In this document: in pieces, positions 7,914 to 16,601 of the stretch | Layout of the letters: each line of letters begins with the position of its first letter | Position numbering within the stretch: position 1 is the first letter of the stretch | Assembly (NCBI GenBank): GCA_017542245.1 | Contig: JAFXXN010000104.1 | Location: forward strand, 1 to 36,849 | Direction of reading: 5' to 3' | DNA: 36,849 bases | DNA from: Lachnospiraceae bacterium | Lineage (GTDB): Bacteria > Bacillota > Clostridia > Lachnospirales > Lachnospiraceae | Notes under the pieces: generated by a model | Databases searched by the model: none | Told to the model about the DNA's origin: nothing | The model's input: the letters and a program-made list of their open reading frames with translations, nothing else | Translations under genes and position numbers: made by a program

Positions 7914-8951
7914 TTACATTTTAACCAAATATTTCTTAAAACTTTTTGAGAATTTTATCTTTTCATATATATCAATATACTCTCTTTGGGTGATATTTTC
8001 TATATAATTTCTATGCCATTTTCGATATCTTTTCAGGTGTTTTTTCGTCTCTTTCTTATGGTCGTGCGAAACAGAAAGCCTTATATTCTCGGCATCTTGG
8101 CAATGCTCATTTTTTCTACTCATGTCGTCTGACTTGGTTTGGGACACTTCTTCATGAAACATACAATTAGTATCCTCAGACTTTTCATTCCCCAATATCT
8201 TGTTTTCTATGTCTGTAGAATTTATATTAAGAATATCCACTCTTTTTCTTCTCCTTACACCCTCTTCCAGACAGTCTGCCGCTTTATTATATGCCACAGC
8301 CGCTTCTACTTCACTAGAATAACTTCCAACCGATACAGTTCCGGCCACATGTATCTTGACCTCATATTTTTTCCTGCCATGTATATCTTTTTCATATACA
8401 CCGTAATATTTATTTATCACTAAAAGATTTCCGAATCTGAAATCTTTATTGTCTCCGTTCTTAAAAATATAATCCCTGCCTTCTACAGAAAAGCTTCTGA
8501 CACCGTATCGGGCAAGCAGGCTGCACTGCATACCGAAATCCGTATAAAAAAGATGTCCCCCTCGTTTCTGGATTTTATGATTTCTAAAAAAAAACAGTTC
8601 GTCGGCATCAAACTTTAATTCAATGTTCCTGTCAAGATAGTAGACAAAATACTTTCCAAACAGATATATGGGGTTTTTGCAATACATTCCTGTTTTTCGC
8701 AAAGTCAGTAACATTATCCATTTGTCAAATCCAAGGGGTTCTTTTTCTGTCAGTGTACACTTTTCGTAGTCTTCAGGGCAGTATTCCACAGCTCCGCGAA
8801 GAATCCTGTCAGCCAGAGCATAAGCAGCCCCGGCAGATTCTTTTGTTTTGAAACTGCCGAGGCTGATATGTTTTTCTTTATAAGTGACAGATGCCCGGAA
8901 ATAATCGGATCCGTCTTTCTTTTTTGCCAAAAAAACTCCGGTGGTATTCAT
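7914..8951 (-). CDS. AP2-HNH(degenerate)-AP2 domain protein
   Basis: 345-residue protein. Residues 4-58 match an AP2/ERF DNA-binding domain: GVF, YFRASV, then HISLGSFKTKESAGAAYALAD. Residues 183-235 match a second copy: YYGVYEKD, KYEVKI, VGSYSSEVEAAVAYNKAAD. Between them, about 120-182, a segment ending YIFKNGDNKDFRFGNLLVI lines up with the C-terminal half of HNH homing endonucleases (HHxNGD..DNR..NL). However, the catalytic histidine pair is replaced by I/F, so it is probably inactive. A basic, lysine-rich C-terminus (about 295-345) follows. The ATG at 8951 is chosen over the TTG at 8963 because GAGG lies 6 nt before it. The gene starts 41 nt after the end of rnpB with no terminator between. 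A DNA-binding or RNA-binding regulator derived from a homing endonuclease is inferred; the target is unknown. Confidence 0.7.
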   Translation of the reverse strand: MNTTGVFLAKKKDGSDYFRASVTYKEKHISLGSFKTKESAGAAYALADRILRGAVEYCPEDYEKCTLTEKEPLGFDKWIMLLTLRKTGMYCKNPIYLFGKYFVYYLDRNIELKFDADELFFFRNHKIQKRGGHLFYTDFGMQCSLLARYGVRSFSVEGRDYIFKNGDNKDFRFGNLLVINKYYGVYEKDIHGRKKYEVKIHVAGTVSVGSYSSEVEAAVAYNKAADCLEEGVRRRKRVDILNINSTDIENKILGNEKSEDTNCMFHEEVSQTKSDDMSRKNEHCQDAENIRLSVSHDHKKETKKHLKRYRKWHRNYIENITQREYIDIYEKIKFSKSFKKYLVKM

Positions 8952-8991
8952 CTTTAACCTCAAGATAAGGACTACATATATGCTAAACTTT

Positions 8992-9350
8992 GAGCAGCAC
9001 TGTAAGCCGGGTTATGTAATAGATGGTCATCTATCTTGACTGTCCGTCGCCGGACAGCTCCTCCGGTCCGTTTCCGGGCCGGAACGCAACCTACCCGAGA
9101 GCACGACGGGCCGCCGTATGGCTCTCTGTTTGGTCTTGCTTCGAGTGGGGTTTGCACAGCATTTCCCGTTACCGGAAAACCGGTGGTCTCTTACACCGCC
9201 ATTCCACCCTTACCGTCCGAAGACGGCGGTATCATTTCTGTTGCACTTTCCTGGGAGTCACCTCCACCGGACGTTATCCGGCACCCTGCCCTTTGAAGCC
9301 CGGACTTTCCTCTTTAAGGCTAAGCTTAAAGCGACCATCCGTGCTGCTCG
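8992..9350 (-). ncRNA. rnpB: RNase P RNA, bacterial type A
   Basis: The catalytic RNA of ribonuclease P, which matures tRNA 5' ends. Read on the minus strand, the terminal P1 helix is formed by GAGCAGCAC (9341-9349) and GTGCTGCTC (8992-9000). The conserved 5' core GAGGAAAGTCCGGGC lies near 9315-9301 on the plus scale. The ACAGAAA and GTAAGAGACCACC blocks follow, as does the conserved 3' block containing AACCCGGCTTA just before P1. Length (about 359 nt) and helix order fit type A, the usual form in Clostridia. The 5' end abuts the T-run after the upstream kinase gene, and no independent promoter could be confidently recognised. No intrinsic terminator is seen at the 3' end. Confidence 0.96.
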
Positions 9351-9375
9351 AAAAAATAAATCGGTTTTTAAACCG
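9351..9375 (-). terminator. Possible terminator of the TGS kinase gene, abutting rnpB
   Basis: CGGTT-TAAA-AACCG (9362-9375 on the plus scale) forms a short 5-bp stem that contains the kinase stop codon. It is followed in the minus direction by ATTTATTTTTT ending exactly where rnpB begins. The stem is short, so read-through into rnpB is possible. Confidence 0.5.
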
Positions 9376-11029
9376 GGAACACACTTCCGCCTACAAATTC
9401 CCTTACTATCGAATTGTGTGGTATTCCTTCGCTGGATATTCCGAGGAAATACTTTAAGAACTTCAGAAGCTTATTCGCTTCCTGATACTCCGGCTCATCC
9501 TCGCCTATTCCAAACAGAAGCGGCTCAGCATACTGTTTAAGGATTGAAAGTTCATATACAAGAGCCGAATTAAACATACAGTCAGCCTGTTCCTGGAACG
9601 GGAAAATATTTTCTTCCTCTCCTCGTCTTACCGAATACCACATAGCTATGGTACCCTTTGCAGATGTTCCTCTGGTTCTTGCATCCCTTACTATACGTCT
9701 TATAAGTCTCGTGGTTGTAGTCGGGATCCTGTTATGCTCATCAATATTGAGCTGTGTCAAAGCACTGATATAGATTTTAAACTTACTTTCCTTCGGAAGC
9801 GAATATGAAAGAGCATCATTAAGTCCGTGAATACCCTCTATAACAAGGATATCGCCTTTTTTCAGCTGCATGGTATTCCCTTTATACTCACGCTTTCCTA
9901 CTTTGAAGTTAAATGTCGGCATCTGAACTTCTTCACCGTTAAGAAGCTGCAGCATATCCCTGTTAAAACCTTCCACATCTATTGCTTCAAGACATTCAAA
10001 ATTATAATTTCCGTTCTCGTCCTTAGGAGTATCCTCACGGTTCTTAAAATAGTTATCAAGAGCCACGGGATGAGGATTAAATCCCAGAGTTCTGAGCTGA
10101 ACCGAAAGACGGTGCGAGAATGTAGTTTTTCCGGAAGACGAAGGACCGGCTATCATAACAAATTTAACTCCGCCGCGATCCTTTATCTGTTGTGCAATAT
10201 CGCCTATTCTCTTTTCCTGCAGTGCCTCCTGAACCAGCAGCATATCCTCAACGTTACCGTTGCATATCTGTTCATTCAGATCTCCGACACACTCAAGCCC
10301 CATTATCTTTCCCCATTCATTTGCTTCATGCTGTGTTTTAAAAAGCATGGGTCTGTCGATCATCTCACAGATTTCCCTGGGATTTGAAGGATCGGGAGTA
10401 AGGATTATAAATCCGTCAGAATATGGTCTGATGTCAAAATACTTTAACATACCGGTTGACGGAGGCATATATCCGTAAAAATAATCTACATATCCGTCAA
10501 GCTCGTAATAATTTGTTGTTGACGCACTTCTGTATTTAAATAACTTTACCTTGTCATACATTCCCAAATCCTTAAACATCTTGATCACTTTCGATGTTTT
10601 GTCGGAATGTTTTATAATAGGAAGATTCTCTGCAACGAGTGCTTTCATCTCTTCCTTTACCTTTTGCAAAAGCTTTGCATCAAGAGCGGTATCCCCTTCA
10701 TAATCACAGTAAACAGCTCTGCCTAAAGTATGTTCTACAGAGATTTTTTTGTTCTTTTCCTTTCCGAGCACATTCTCAAAAGCTTTCAGCATAAGGAATA
10801 TAATACCCCTGCAATAGGTTTCATTGCCTATTGTTTCACCCGTTGTTATAAAAGCTACTTCACAATCCTCTTCAATCTTTTTGTTCAGTTCCTTCAGCTT
10901 ACCATCGGCAAAGCACAGGATAATGTCTCCTTTTACCTTATCCCTGTAATCATCAGCAACCTCTGAAAAAGCTGCGCCTTTTTCATATTCTACAGTAACC
11001 CCGTTTACAGTAACTTTACAATTCCCCAT
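9368..11029 (-). CDS. TGS-domain uridine kinase-like nucleoside kinase
   Basis: 553-residue, three-part protein. The N-terminus (about 1-65, CKVTVNGVTVEY) is a TGS domain. The middle resembles the second additional domain of threonyl-tRNA synthetase (HTLGRAV near residue 95). The C-terminal half is a phosphoribulokinase/uridine-kinase P-loop domain, with Walker A GPSSSGKTT around residues 293-301, the DNYF segment, and EGIHGLND. Proteins of this build are annotated as nucleoside kinases in Clostridia; the phosphorylated substrate is not established. The ATG at 11029 is used because AAGGAGA lies 6-7 nt upstream; the longer frame runs through a dispersed repeat at 11053-11105. It follows trmK by 75 bp. 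The stop codon lies inside a small hairpin directly before rnpB. Confidence 0.9.
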   Translation of the reverse strand: MGNCKVTVNGVTVEYEKGAAFSEVADDYRDKVKGDIILCFADGKLKELNKKIEEDCEVAFITTGETIGNETYCRGIIFLMLKAFENVLGKEKNKKISVEHTLGRAVYCDYEGDTALDAKLLQKVKEEMKALVAENLPIIKHSDKTSKVIKMFKDLGMYDKVKLFKYRSASTTNYYELDGYVDYFYGYMPPSTGMLKYFDIRPYSDGFIILTPDPSNPREICEMIDRPMLFKTQHEANEWGKIMGLECVGDLNEQICNGNVEDMLLVQEALQEKRIGDIAQQIKDRGGVKFVMIAGPSSSGKTTFSHRLSVQLRTLGFNPHPVALDNYFKNREDTPKDENGNYNFECLEAIDVEGFNRDMLQLLNGEEVQMPTFNFKVGKREYKGNTMQLKKGDILVIEGIHGLNDALSYSLPKESKFKIYISALTQLNIDEHNRIPTTTTRLIRRIVRDARTRGTSAKGTIAMWYSVRRGEEENIFPFQEQADCMFNSALVYELSILKQYAEPLLFGIGEDEPEYQEANKLLKFLKYFLGISSEGIPHNSIVREFVGGSVFPV

Positions 11030-11052
11030 TAATCTTCTCCTTCTTATCAGTG

Positions 11053-11105
11053 TCAATATCACCTCGAAAACGTCTTCCTCGTTTCCTCGGTAATAAAACA
11101 ATGCT
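11053..11105 (-). repeat. Dispersed hairpin repeat, copy 1
   Basis: Shares with the copies at 22715-22783 and 25148-25195 the core ACCGAGGAAA....AAG.CGTTTTCGA (minus strand), and with copy 2 also the flanks GAGCAT and GGTGAYATTGA. The core can fold as GGAAACG/CGTTTTC around a short loop. It lies between trmK and the TGS kinase, ending 23 nt before the kinase start, in the same orientation to the downstream gene as the other copies. The second hairpin seen in the other copies is not preserved here. Confidence 0.75.
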
Positions 11106-11827
11106 CAGAAAAACCCCATCGCCTTTTTAGTCAGTACTAAATAATTTTCAAAGAATTCTTTTTTATCGGTACTTCCTTCAGAACCTTCATCCATAATCTT
11201 TTTTATTACCCTTTCGGTCTTTTTCATCATAACCTGAAGATACTGCCTGCAGATCGGATGGTGTTCTTTCAAAAGTTTTTCTCCAAATTCGTCATAAACC
11301 TCTATAAGCTGATTGTCTTCTCTTTTCTTATTTCCACAAGCCTGAACAGCTTTTATAGAATTATAAAACTTACCGGACTCAATACACATATCCTCATCAA
11401 CGATCACGAATCCGTTCTTGCGTAAAAAACATCTTACCATACCTATATCCGACTGCGGCTGAAGGATAAGTTCCTTTGCAGCCGCAGCCTTTTCAATCCC
11501 ATTTTCTAAGATCTGTACGGTAAGAGTCCCGCCCATCCCCGTAATAATGATCGAATCGGTTTCTCCTGCTTCCAATGAAGCGAGTCCGTCCGAAAGCCTG
11601 ATGCTTATTTTCTTTTCGTACCCATACAGTTTTATATTTGCATCTGCATGAGCAAGAGGTCCCTTTCGCACATCCATGGCAATCGCGCGCGGCGATATCC
11701 CCTCCTTGATCAGGTAAATACAGGTATGAGCGTGATCACATCCTATATCGGCAACAGTATTACCGGTTGTAACCATCCGTACCGACATCATAAGCCTGTT
11801 GCTGAGTTTTATATTGTCTCTTATCAT
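11105..11827 (-). CDS. trmK: tRNA (adenine(22)-N1)-methyltransferase
   Basis: COG2384/TrmK-family SAM-dependent enzyme that methylates A22 of tRNA. The 240-residue protein begins KLSNRLMMSVRMV and has the SAM-binding motif VADIGCDHAHTCIYL. It also has the family-specific ITGMGGTLTVQIL and LILQPQSD segments. Length and position directly after rpoD are typical of Firmicutes. Its ATG overlaps the rpoD stop by one base (TAATG, 11825-11829) and no Shine-Dalgarno sequence is visible, so translation is probably coupled to rpoD. Confidence 0.95.
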   Translation of the reverse strand: MIRDNIKLSNRLMMSVRMVTTGNTVADIGCDHAHTCIYLIKEGISPRAIAMDVRKGPLAHADANIKLYGYEKKISIRLSDGLASLEAGETDSIIITGMGGTLTVQILENGIEKAAAAKELILQPQSDIGMVRCFLRKNGFVIVDEDMCIESGKFYNSIKAVQACGNKKREDNQLIEVYDEFGEKLLKEHHPICRQYLQVMMKKTERVIKKIMDEGSEGSTDKKEFFENYLVLTKKAMGFF

Positions 11828-13092
11828 TACTGCTCTAAGAAGTCCCGTAACTTTCTGCTCCTGCTCGGATGTCTGAGTTTTCTTAAAGCCTTTGCCTCTA
11901 TCTGGCGGATACGCTCTCTGGTAACATCAAACTCTTTGCCGACTTCTTCGAGAGTCTTTGCTCTTCCGTCATCAAGTCCGAATCTGAGACGTAATACCTT
12001 CTGCTCTCTGTCGGTCAGAGTCCCAAGTACCTCAAGTAACTGTTCCTTAAGCAGAGTATAAGCCGCAGCATCGGCAGGCATCGGAACATTATCATCCTGG
12101 ATAAAGTCACCAAGGTGGCTGTCTTCCTCTTCGCCGATAGGTGTTTCCAGTGAAACAGGTTCCTGTGAAATCTTCTGTATTTCAGCAACTCTTTCCACCG
12201 GCATCTTCATCTCACGGGCAACCTCTTCCTGGGTTGGTTCACGCCCAAGTTCCTGAAGAAGCGTTCTCTGGGTACGCATAAGCCTGTTAATGGTCTCTAC
12301 CATATGAACAGGTATTCTGATAGTACGTGCCTGATCTGCTATAGCTCTGGTGATAGCCTGGCGGATCCACCATGTAGCATATGTGCTGAACTTGTATCCT
12401 TTGTTATAATCAAACTTTTCTACTGCCTTAATAAGACCGAGATTTCCTTCCTGAATAAGATCCAGAAATTGCATACCTCTTCCTACATATCTCTTTGCAA
12501 TAGAAACCACAAGTCTTAAATTAGCTTCAGCGAGGCGTTTTTTTGCTGCTTCGCCGGCATCAATTTTCTTTTTGCCGTCTTTCTTTAATGCCTCAAGCTT
12601 CTTAGTAAGCTCCTCCTTTACTTCCGGGTTTTCCGGTTTACGAAGTTTCTTTTCAAGCTCATGGCAGCGCTGTTTAATCTCAAATCCGTCTTCAATAACC
12701 TTTGCGAGATGGATTTCCTCATCAGCGCTTAACAGCTGGACTTTTCCTATTTCCTTTAGGTACATCCTGACAGGATCCTCGATACTGACACCTTCCGGAA
12801 CCGAAAGATCGATGTTTTCAATATCGATATCTTCCTCATCATCCGTGATCAGATCGATATTATCCAAGATGTCATCCTCATCAGAGACTGATTCCCTCAA
12901 CACATCGATACCGTTGTTATCAAGGAAATCATAGATATGGTTGATCTGATCCTCCGTCAGTTCCATATCACTGAAGAAATCATTAACCTCCTGATACTCG
13001 AGAACGTTCTTTTTCTTTTTTGCCATACTCAGAAGTTCCTTTAATTTTTCCTGGAACTTCTGTTGTACCTGCTGATCCATAATCTTTCGCAT
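11827..13092 (-). CDS. rpoD: RNA polymerase primary sigma factor (RpoD/SigA)
   Basis: Housekeeping sigma factor. The 421-residue protein has region 1.1 at the N-terminus, an acidic stretch around 75-95, and region 1.2 ([17 protein letters not shown]). Region 2 is near-invariant ([36 protein letters not shown] and [18 protein letters not shown]), and region 3 follows. Region 4.2 has the helix-turn-helix ([20 protein letters not shown]). The ATG at 13092 lies 2 nt after the dnaG stop; an in-frame ATG at 13080 (MDQQV) is an equally plausible start with a weak GAAAG ribosome binding site. It sits in the classical dgt-dnaG-rpoD arrangement and is probably translationally coupled to dnaG. Confidence 0.98.
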   Translation of the reverse strand: MRKIMDQQVQQKFQEKLKELLSMAKKKKNVLEYQEVNDFFSDMELTEDQINHIYDFLDNNGIDVLRESVSDEDDILDNIDLITDDEEDIDIENIDLSVPEGVSIEDPVRMYLKEIGKVQLLSADEEIHLAKVIEDGFEIKQRCHELEKKLRKPENPEVKEELTKKLEALKKDGKKKIDAGEAAKKRLAEANLRLVVSIAKRYVGRGMQFLDLIQEGNLGLIKAVEKFDYNKGYKFSTYATWWIRQAITRAIADQARTIRIPVHMVETINRLMRTQRTLLQELGREPTQEEVAREMKMPVERVAEIQKISQEPVSLETPIGEEEDSHLGDFIQDDNVPMPADAAAYTLLKEQLLEVLGTLTDREQKVLRLRFGLDDGRAKTLEEVGKEFDVTRERIRQIEAKALRKLRHPSRSRKLRDFLEQ

Positions 13093-13094
13093 TG

Positions 13095-14897
13095 CTAAAA
13101 CAGTTTTTTACTCAGCAGCTCTTTCTTAAGTTTTTCGAGGCTGTCTTCTTCGGCTATCAAAACTTTCAGCTTCTCACCGTCTCCTTTGCTCATCGCTTCC
13201 CCGATCTTACGTTCAATCGCTGCTCTTTTTACAACTGTTATATAATCAGCAAATGCTTTCCTCCTTTCATCCCCGCTTGTATCTTCAAAATCCCCGGATG
13301 TCATCAGTATGTCCGCCACTTTTTTCTGCTCTTCTGCATTTTCAAATTTTTCTATTATTCTGGCGCCTACCGTCACTCCGGTTCTTTTGTAATCACTCTC
13401 TAAATACTCAAAAATCTTCTTTTCGGTTTCATCCGAAAAATCATCTTCGTTCAGATAATCTTTTACACCGAAATATATTTCTTTATACTGAACCAAGAGA
13501 TTTAACAATATATACTCTGTCTTTCTCTTTGCGGTTTCAGGATTATTTTCTCTGTTCTTTTTCTGATCCGCCTGAACTTTTTCGTTGTTTTCCTTAACCT
13601 TTAAAGCAGCTCCTATCCTGTTTACAAGTCTTTTGAGCTCTGTAGCATCAATATTGTATTTTTTCGATGCTGCATTTATATGATTGTCCCGTGCCAAAGG
13701 ATCGTCAATAAGGGCAATCGTTTCTGCTATACTGTGGTCAAACTGGGTCTTCGAATCGGGATCTTCAAGATTATGGGCTTCTTCCAGCAATCCGACTTCA
13801 AAATCGAATCCGTTTACCGCCTGTTCAATCCTTTTTCTGTATTCTTCAGCTCCGAGAGCATTTATCAGTTCATCGGGATCCTTATAAGGAACCATGTTCA
13901 GAACCTTAACCGTCAGTCCGACATTTTTTAATATCGGGATAGCACGCTTTGCCGCTTTTTTACCCGGATCGTCACTGTCATAAGTAATGATCACATTATC
14001 AGTATATCCCTTAATTTTCTTTGCCTGACGTTCGGTAAGCGATGTTCCCAAAGAAGCCACAGCATTGCTGAAGCCTGCCTGATGCAGTGCTATAACATCC
14101 ATATATCCTTCACATAGCAGGAAAAACTTTTCCTTTGTCTTCTTTGCTATGTGAAGACCGTAAAGATTTTCACTTTTATTAAAAAGTTCCGTCTCCGGAG
14201 AATTAAGATATTTGGGAGCATTCTCCGCCTTGCTCATAATACGCCCGCCGAAGGCAATAACTCTTCCTTTCGGATCCATTATCGGGAAAATTACTCTGTT
14301 CCAGAATTTATCATATATTCCTTTTTCACTCACCGAAAAAAGACCGCTGATTGCGAGTTCTTCGTCGGTATGGCCTTTTTCTTTCAGATAATTATACAGA
14401 CCGTTAGAATAATTTCCTGCATAACCAAGACCAAAATTCTTCATGGTATCGTCTGACAGGCCTCGGTTTTTCAGATAATTATATGCTATTTCTCCCCCCG
14501 GACGCCTCAGCATCATATAATAATATGTAGCTGCTTCCTTATTAATGGCCGCAATACTTTCTTTAATGCTCCGCTTCCGGTTATATTCCGGATCCCTGTT
14601 ATCTTTTTGAGGAAGTGTGATCCCGGCACGCTGAGCCAGAAATTCAACAGCTTCAGCAAACCCTATGTTTTCAATTCTCTCTACAAATCCGAACACATTT
14701 CCGCTCACACCGCAGCCGAAACATTTGAATATCTGCATATTCCGGTTAACAGAAAAAGAAGGCGTCTTCTCATTATGAAACGGGCATAACCCAATTTGAT
14801 TTGCCCCGCGTCTCTTTAGCTGTACATAACTTGATACCACATCAACAATGTCATTCGAGGAGCGAACCTGTTCAATTATGTCATCATCATAGTACAT
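13095..14897 (-). CDS. dnaG: DNA primase
   Basis: Synthesises RNA primers for replication. The 600-residue protein carries the N-terminal CHC2 zinc finger (C38-P-F-H41 and C59-F-G-C62). This is followed by the primase catalytic core with the TOPRIM motifs [16 protein letters not shown] and [16 protein letters not shown], and a C-terminal helicase-binding region. The ATG at 14897 was chosen over an upstream start because GGGAGG lies 6 nt before it and [10 protein letters not shown] matches family N-termini. It lies 22 bp after dgt and 2 bp before rpoD, the macromolecular synthesis order of Clostridia. Confidence 0.97.
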   Translation of the reverse strand: MYYDDDIIEQVRSSNDIVDVVSSYVQLKRRGANQIGLCPFHNEKTPSFSVNRNMQIFKCFGCGVSGNVFGFVERIENIGFAEAVEFLAQRAGITLPQKDNRDPEYNRKRSIKESIAAINKEAATYYYMMLRRPGGEIAYNYLKNRGLSDDTMKNFGLGYAGNYSNGLYNYLKEKGHTDEELAISGLFSVSEKGIYDKFWNRVIFPIMDPKGRVIAFGGRIMSKAENAPKYLNSPETELFNKSENLYGLHIAKKTKEKFFLLCEGYMDVIALHQAGFSNAVASLGTSLTERQAKKIKGYTDNVIITYDSDDPGKKAAKRAIPILKNVGLTVKVLNMVPYKDPDELINALGAEEYRKRIEQAVNGFDFEVGLLEEAHNLEDPDSKTQFDHSIAETIALIDDPLARDNHINAASKKYNIDATELKRLVNRIGAALKVKENNEKVQADQKKNRENNPETAKRKTEYILLNLLVQYKEIYFGVKDYLNEDDFSDETEKKIFEYLESDYKRTGVTVGARIIEKFENAEEQKKVADILMTSGDFEDTSGDERRKAFADYITVVKRAAIERKIGEAMSKGDGEKLKVLIAEEDSLEKLKKELLSKKLF

Positions 14898-14919
14898 GGT
14901 GCTCCTCCCTTCTTTAAGC

Positions 14920-15927
14920 TTAATATACCTGCCATCCGATCGGTACCATAAGCTCATTATACTTTGATACCGCATACCGGTCGGTCATTCCGGCAATATA
15001 ATCAGCCACGGCTCTTTCTTTTCCCTCGGTCGCTTCCCGGTGTTCCTCCGGAATGGCCTCCATATGTTCGAGATAATATTCATACATGTCTATCAGCATC
15101 TTTTCAGCTTTCTTTTCCTGACCCTTAGCAACAGGATTTGTATAGACATTTTCAAACATGAACTTTCTCAACGCCTGCATGGTGTTATAAATCTCTTCCG
15201 ACATTATTATGTCATTTTTATTTTCGCTGTTAGACACTATATCATGGATCATGGTGTTTAAGCGTTCGCTTAAAGAATTTCCAAGAATATCGGTATATTC
15301 CTTGGGTATATCGGATTCTTCAATAATATGTCCGCGTACTGCATCATCTATATCATGATTTACATAAGCTATCTTATCCGAAAGCCTTACTATTTTTCCT
15401 TCAAGAGTCTCAGGTTTTCCTTCAGTCTGATGGTTTAGGATACCGTCCTTAACTTCCCATGAAAGATTCATGGGCTTTCCGTTCTTTTTTTCCAAAAACT
15501 CCACTATCCGGATACTCTGGATATGATGTTCAAAACCTCCGGGGCATACACTGTTTAAAGCCCTTTCTCCCGCATGTCCGAAAGGTGTGTGTCCCAAATC
15601 GTGCCCGAGAGCGATAGCCTCCGTAAGATCCTCATTCAGCCTTAAAGCTTTTGCGATAGTCCTTGCTATCTGAGATACCTCAAGAGTATGTGTCATTCTA
15701 GTCCTGTAATGGTCTCCCTGCGGCGTAAGAAATACCTGGGTTTTTCCGTTAAGCCTTCTAAATGCCTTGGAGTGGATTATCCTGTCCCTGTCCCGCTCAT
15801 AGCAGGTACGTATATCGCAGGGCTTTTCTTCCAGTAAACGACCTTTTGACCTATCACTAAAAGAAGCATAAGGACTAAGATATTCATGCTCTCGTTTCTC
15901 CTGCATTTCCCTGACAGTAATCTCCAT
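14920..15927 (-). CDS. dgt: Deoxyguanosinetriphosphate triphosphohydrolase-like protein
   Basis: HD-superfamily dNTP triphosphohydrolase of the short, Gram-positive type (335 residues). The motifs RDRDRIIHSKAFRRL, FLTPQGDHYRTRMTHTLEV (H80) and ALGHDLGHTPFGHAGE (H109, D110) are the metal-binding HD signature. The enzyme releases triphosphate from dNTPs and helps set pool balance; substrate preference cannot be told from sequence. GGGAGG is 6 nt before the ATG. It is placed 22 bp before dnaG, a very common arrangement in Clostridia linking nucleotide supply and primer synthesis. Confidence 0.95.
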   Translation of the reverse strand: MEITVREMQEKREHEYLSPYASFSDRSKGRLLEEKPCDIRTCYERDRDRIIHSKAFRRLNGKTQVFLTPQGDHYRTRMTHTLEVSQIARTIAKALRLNEDLTEAIALGHDLGHTPFGHAGERALNSVCPGGFEHHIQSIRIVEFLEKKNGKPMNLSWEVKDGILNHQTEGKPETLEGKIVRLSDKIAYVNHDIDDAVRGHIIEESDIPKEYTDILGNSLSERLNTMIHDIVSNSENKNDIIMSEEIYNTMQALRKFMFENVYTNPVAKGQEKKAEKMLIDMYEYYLEHMEAIPEEHREATEGKERAVADYIAGMTDRYAVSKYNELMVPIGWQVY

Positions 15928-15943
15928 TCAGACCTCCCGTATA

Positions 15944-16567
15944 TCATCTGTTTTGTACGGACTTTGAAAATTCACATCCGCAGTAGTTCTGCCGGTAAAG
16001 ACCGTACTCGTGCGATAATTCTATTGAACGCTGATATCCGCCGTTTTTCTTAAAGTCGGAAGCAAGGTATTTTACTCCATATTCTTCACCAAGCTTTATG
16101 CCGAGCCGGTTTAATACCTGAGCATCCTTTAACGGACTTATACTTAAGGTTGTTGTGAAATAATCACACCCTAACCTTTTTGCCTCTTCGGCAGTCTTTT
16201 TTAGTCTCAATTCATAGCACAAAATGCATCTTCTGCCACGTTCAGGCTCATTTTCCAATCCCCGGGCTTTATCTAGAAATATTTCAGGTTCATAAGGCCC
16301 CTTAAGCAGTCCGGCCTTATTCCTCATAGGCATTTCATCTATCAGTCTTTCCAGTTCATTTATTCTTTTTTCGTATTCATTTTTATCTGTAATATTCGGA
16401 TTATAATAATATGCTGTGATCCGGCAGAACGGATTAAGGAATTCCATACAATAGCTGCTGCACGGTGCACAGCAGCAATGCAAAAGTATGGTCGGGCATA
16501 CTTTCAGCTCCGACCATTTTTTTATCTCCTTTTCCAATTCTTTCTGATAGTTTATTTTGTTTTCCAT
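15944..16567 (-). CDS. queH: Epoxyqueuosine reductase QueH
   Basis: DUF208/QueH family, the non-cobalamin epoxyqueuosine reductase of the last step in queuosine tRNA modification. The 207-residue protein has the family cysteine clusters: HCCCAPCSSYC (C31-C33, C36, C40), RRCILCYELRL, and NYCGCEFS near the C-terminus. These hold an iron-sulfur cluster and metal. The TTLSISPLKD segment is also characteristic. No clear Shine-Dalgarno sequence precedes the ATG; it lies 34 bp after hisC and 16 bp before dgt, suggesting the same transcript. Confidence 0.94.
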   Translation of the reverse strand: MENKINYQKELEKEIKKWSELKVCPTILLHCCCAPCSSYCMEFLNPFCRITAYYYNPNITDKNEYEKRINELERLIDEMPMRNKAGLLKGPYEPEIFLDKARGLENEPERGRRCILCYELRLKKTAEEAKRLGCDYFTTTLSISPLKDAQVLNRLGIKLGEEYGVKYLASDFKKNGGYQRSIELSHEYGLYRQNYCGCEFSKSVQNR

Positions 16568-16601
16568 TTTTATAATTCGATTACTTAAACGGCTTATATT
16601 T

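Noticed and set aside
9023-9540. Overlapping plus-strand frames across rnpB
   Set aside because: They read through the RNase P RNA gene; the RNA helices and conserved blocks explain the sequence fully.
11030-11101. N-terminal extension of the TGS kinase
   Set aside because: Also translation of the dispersed repeat; AAGGAGA marks the ATG at 11029.
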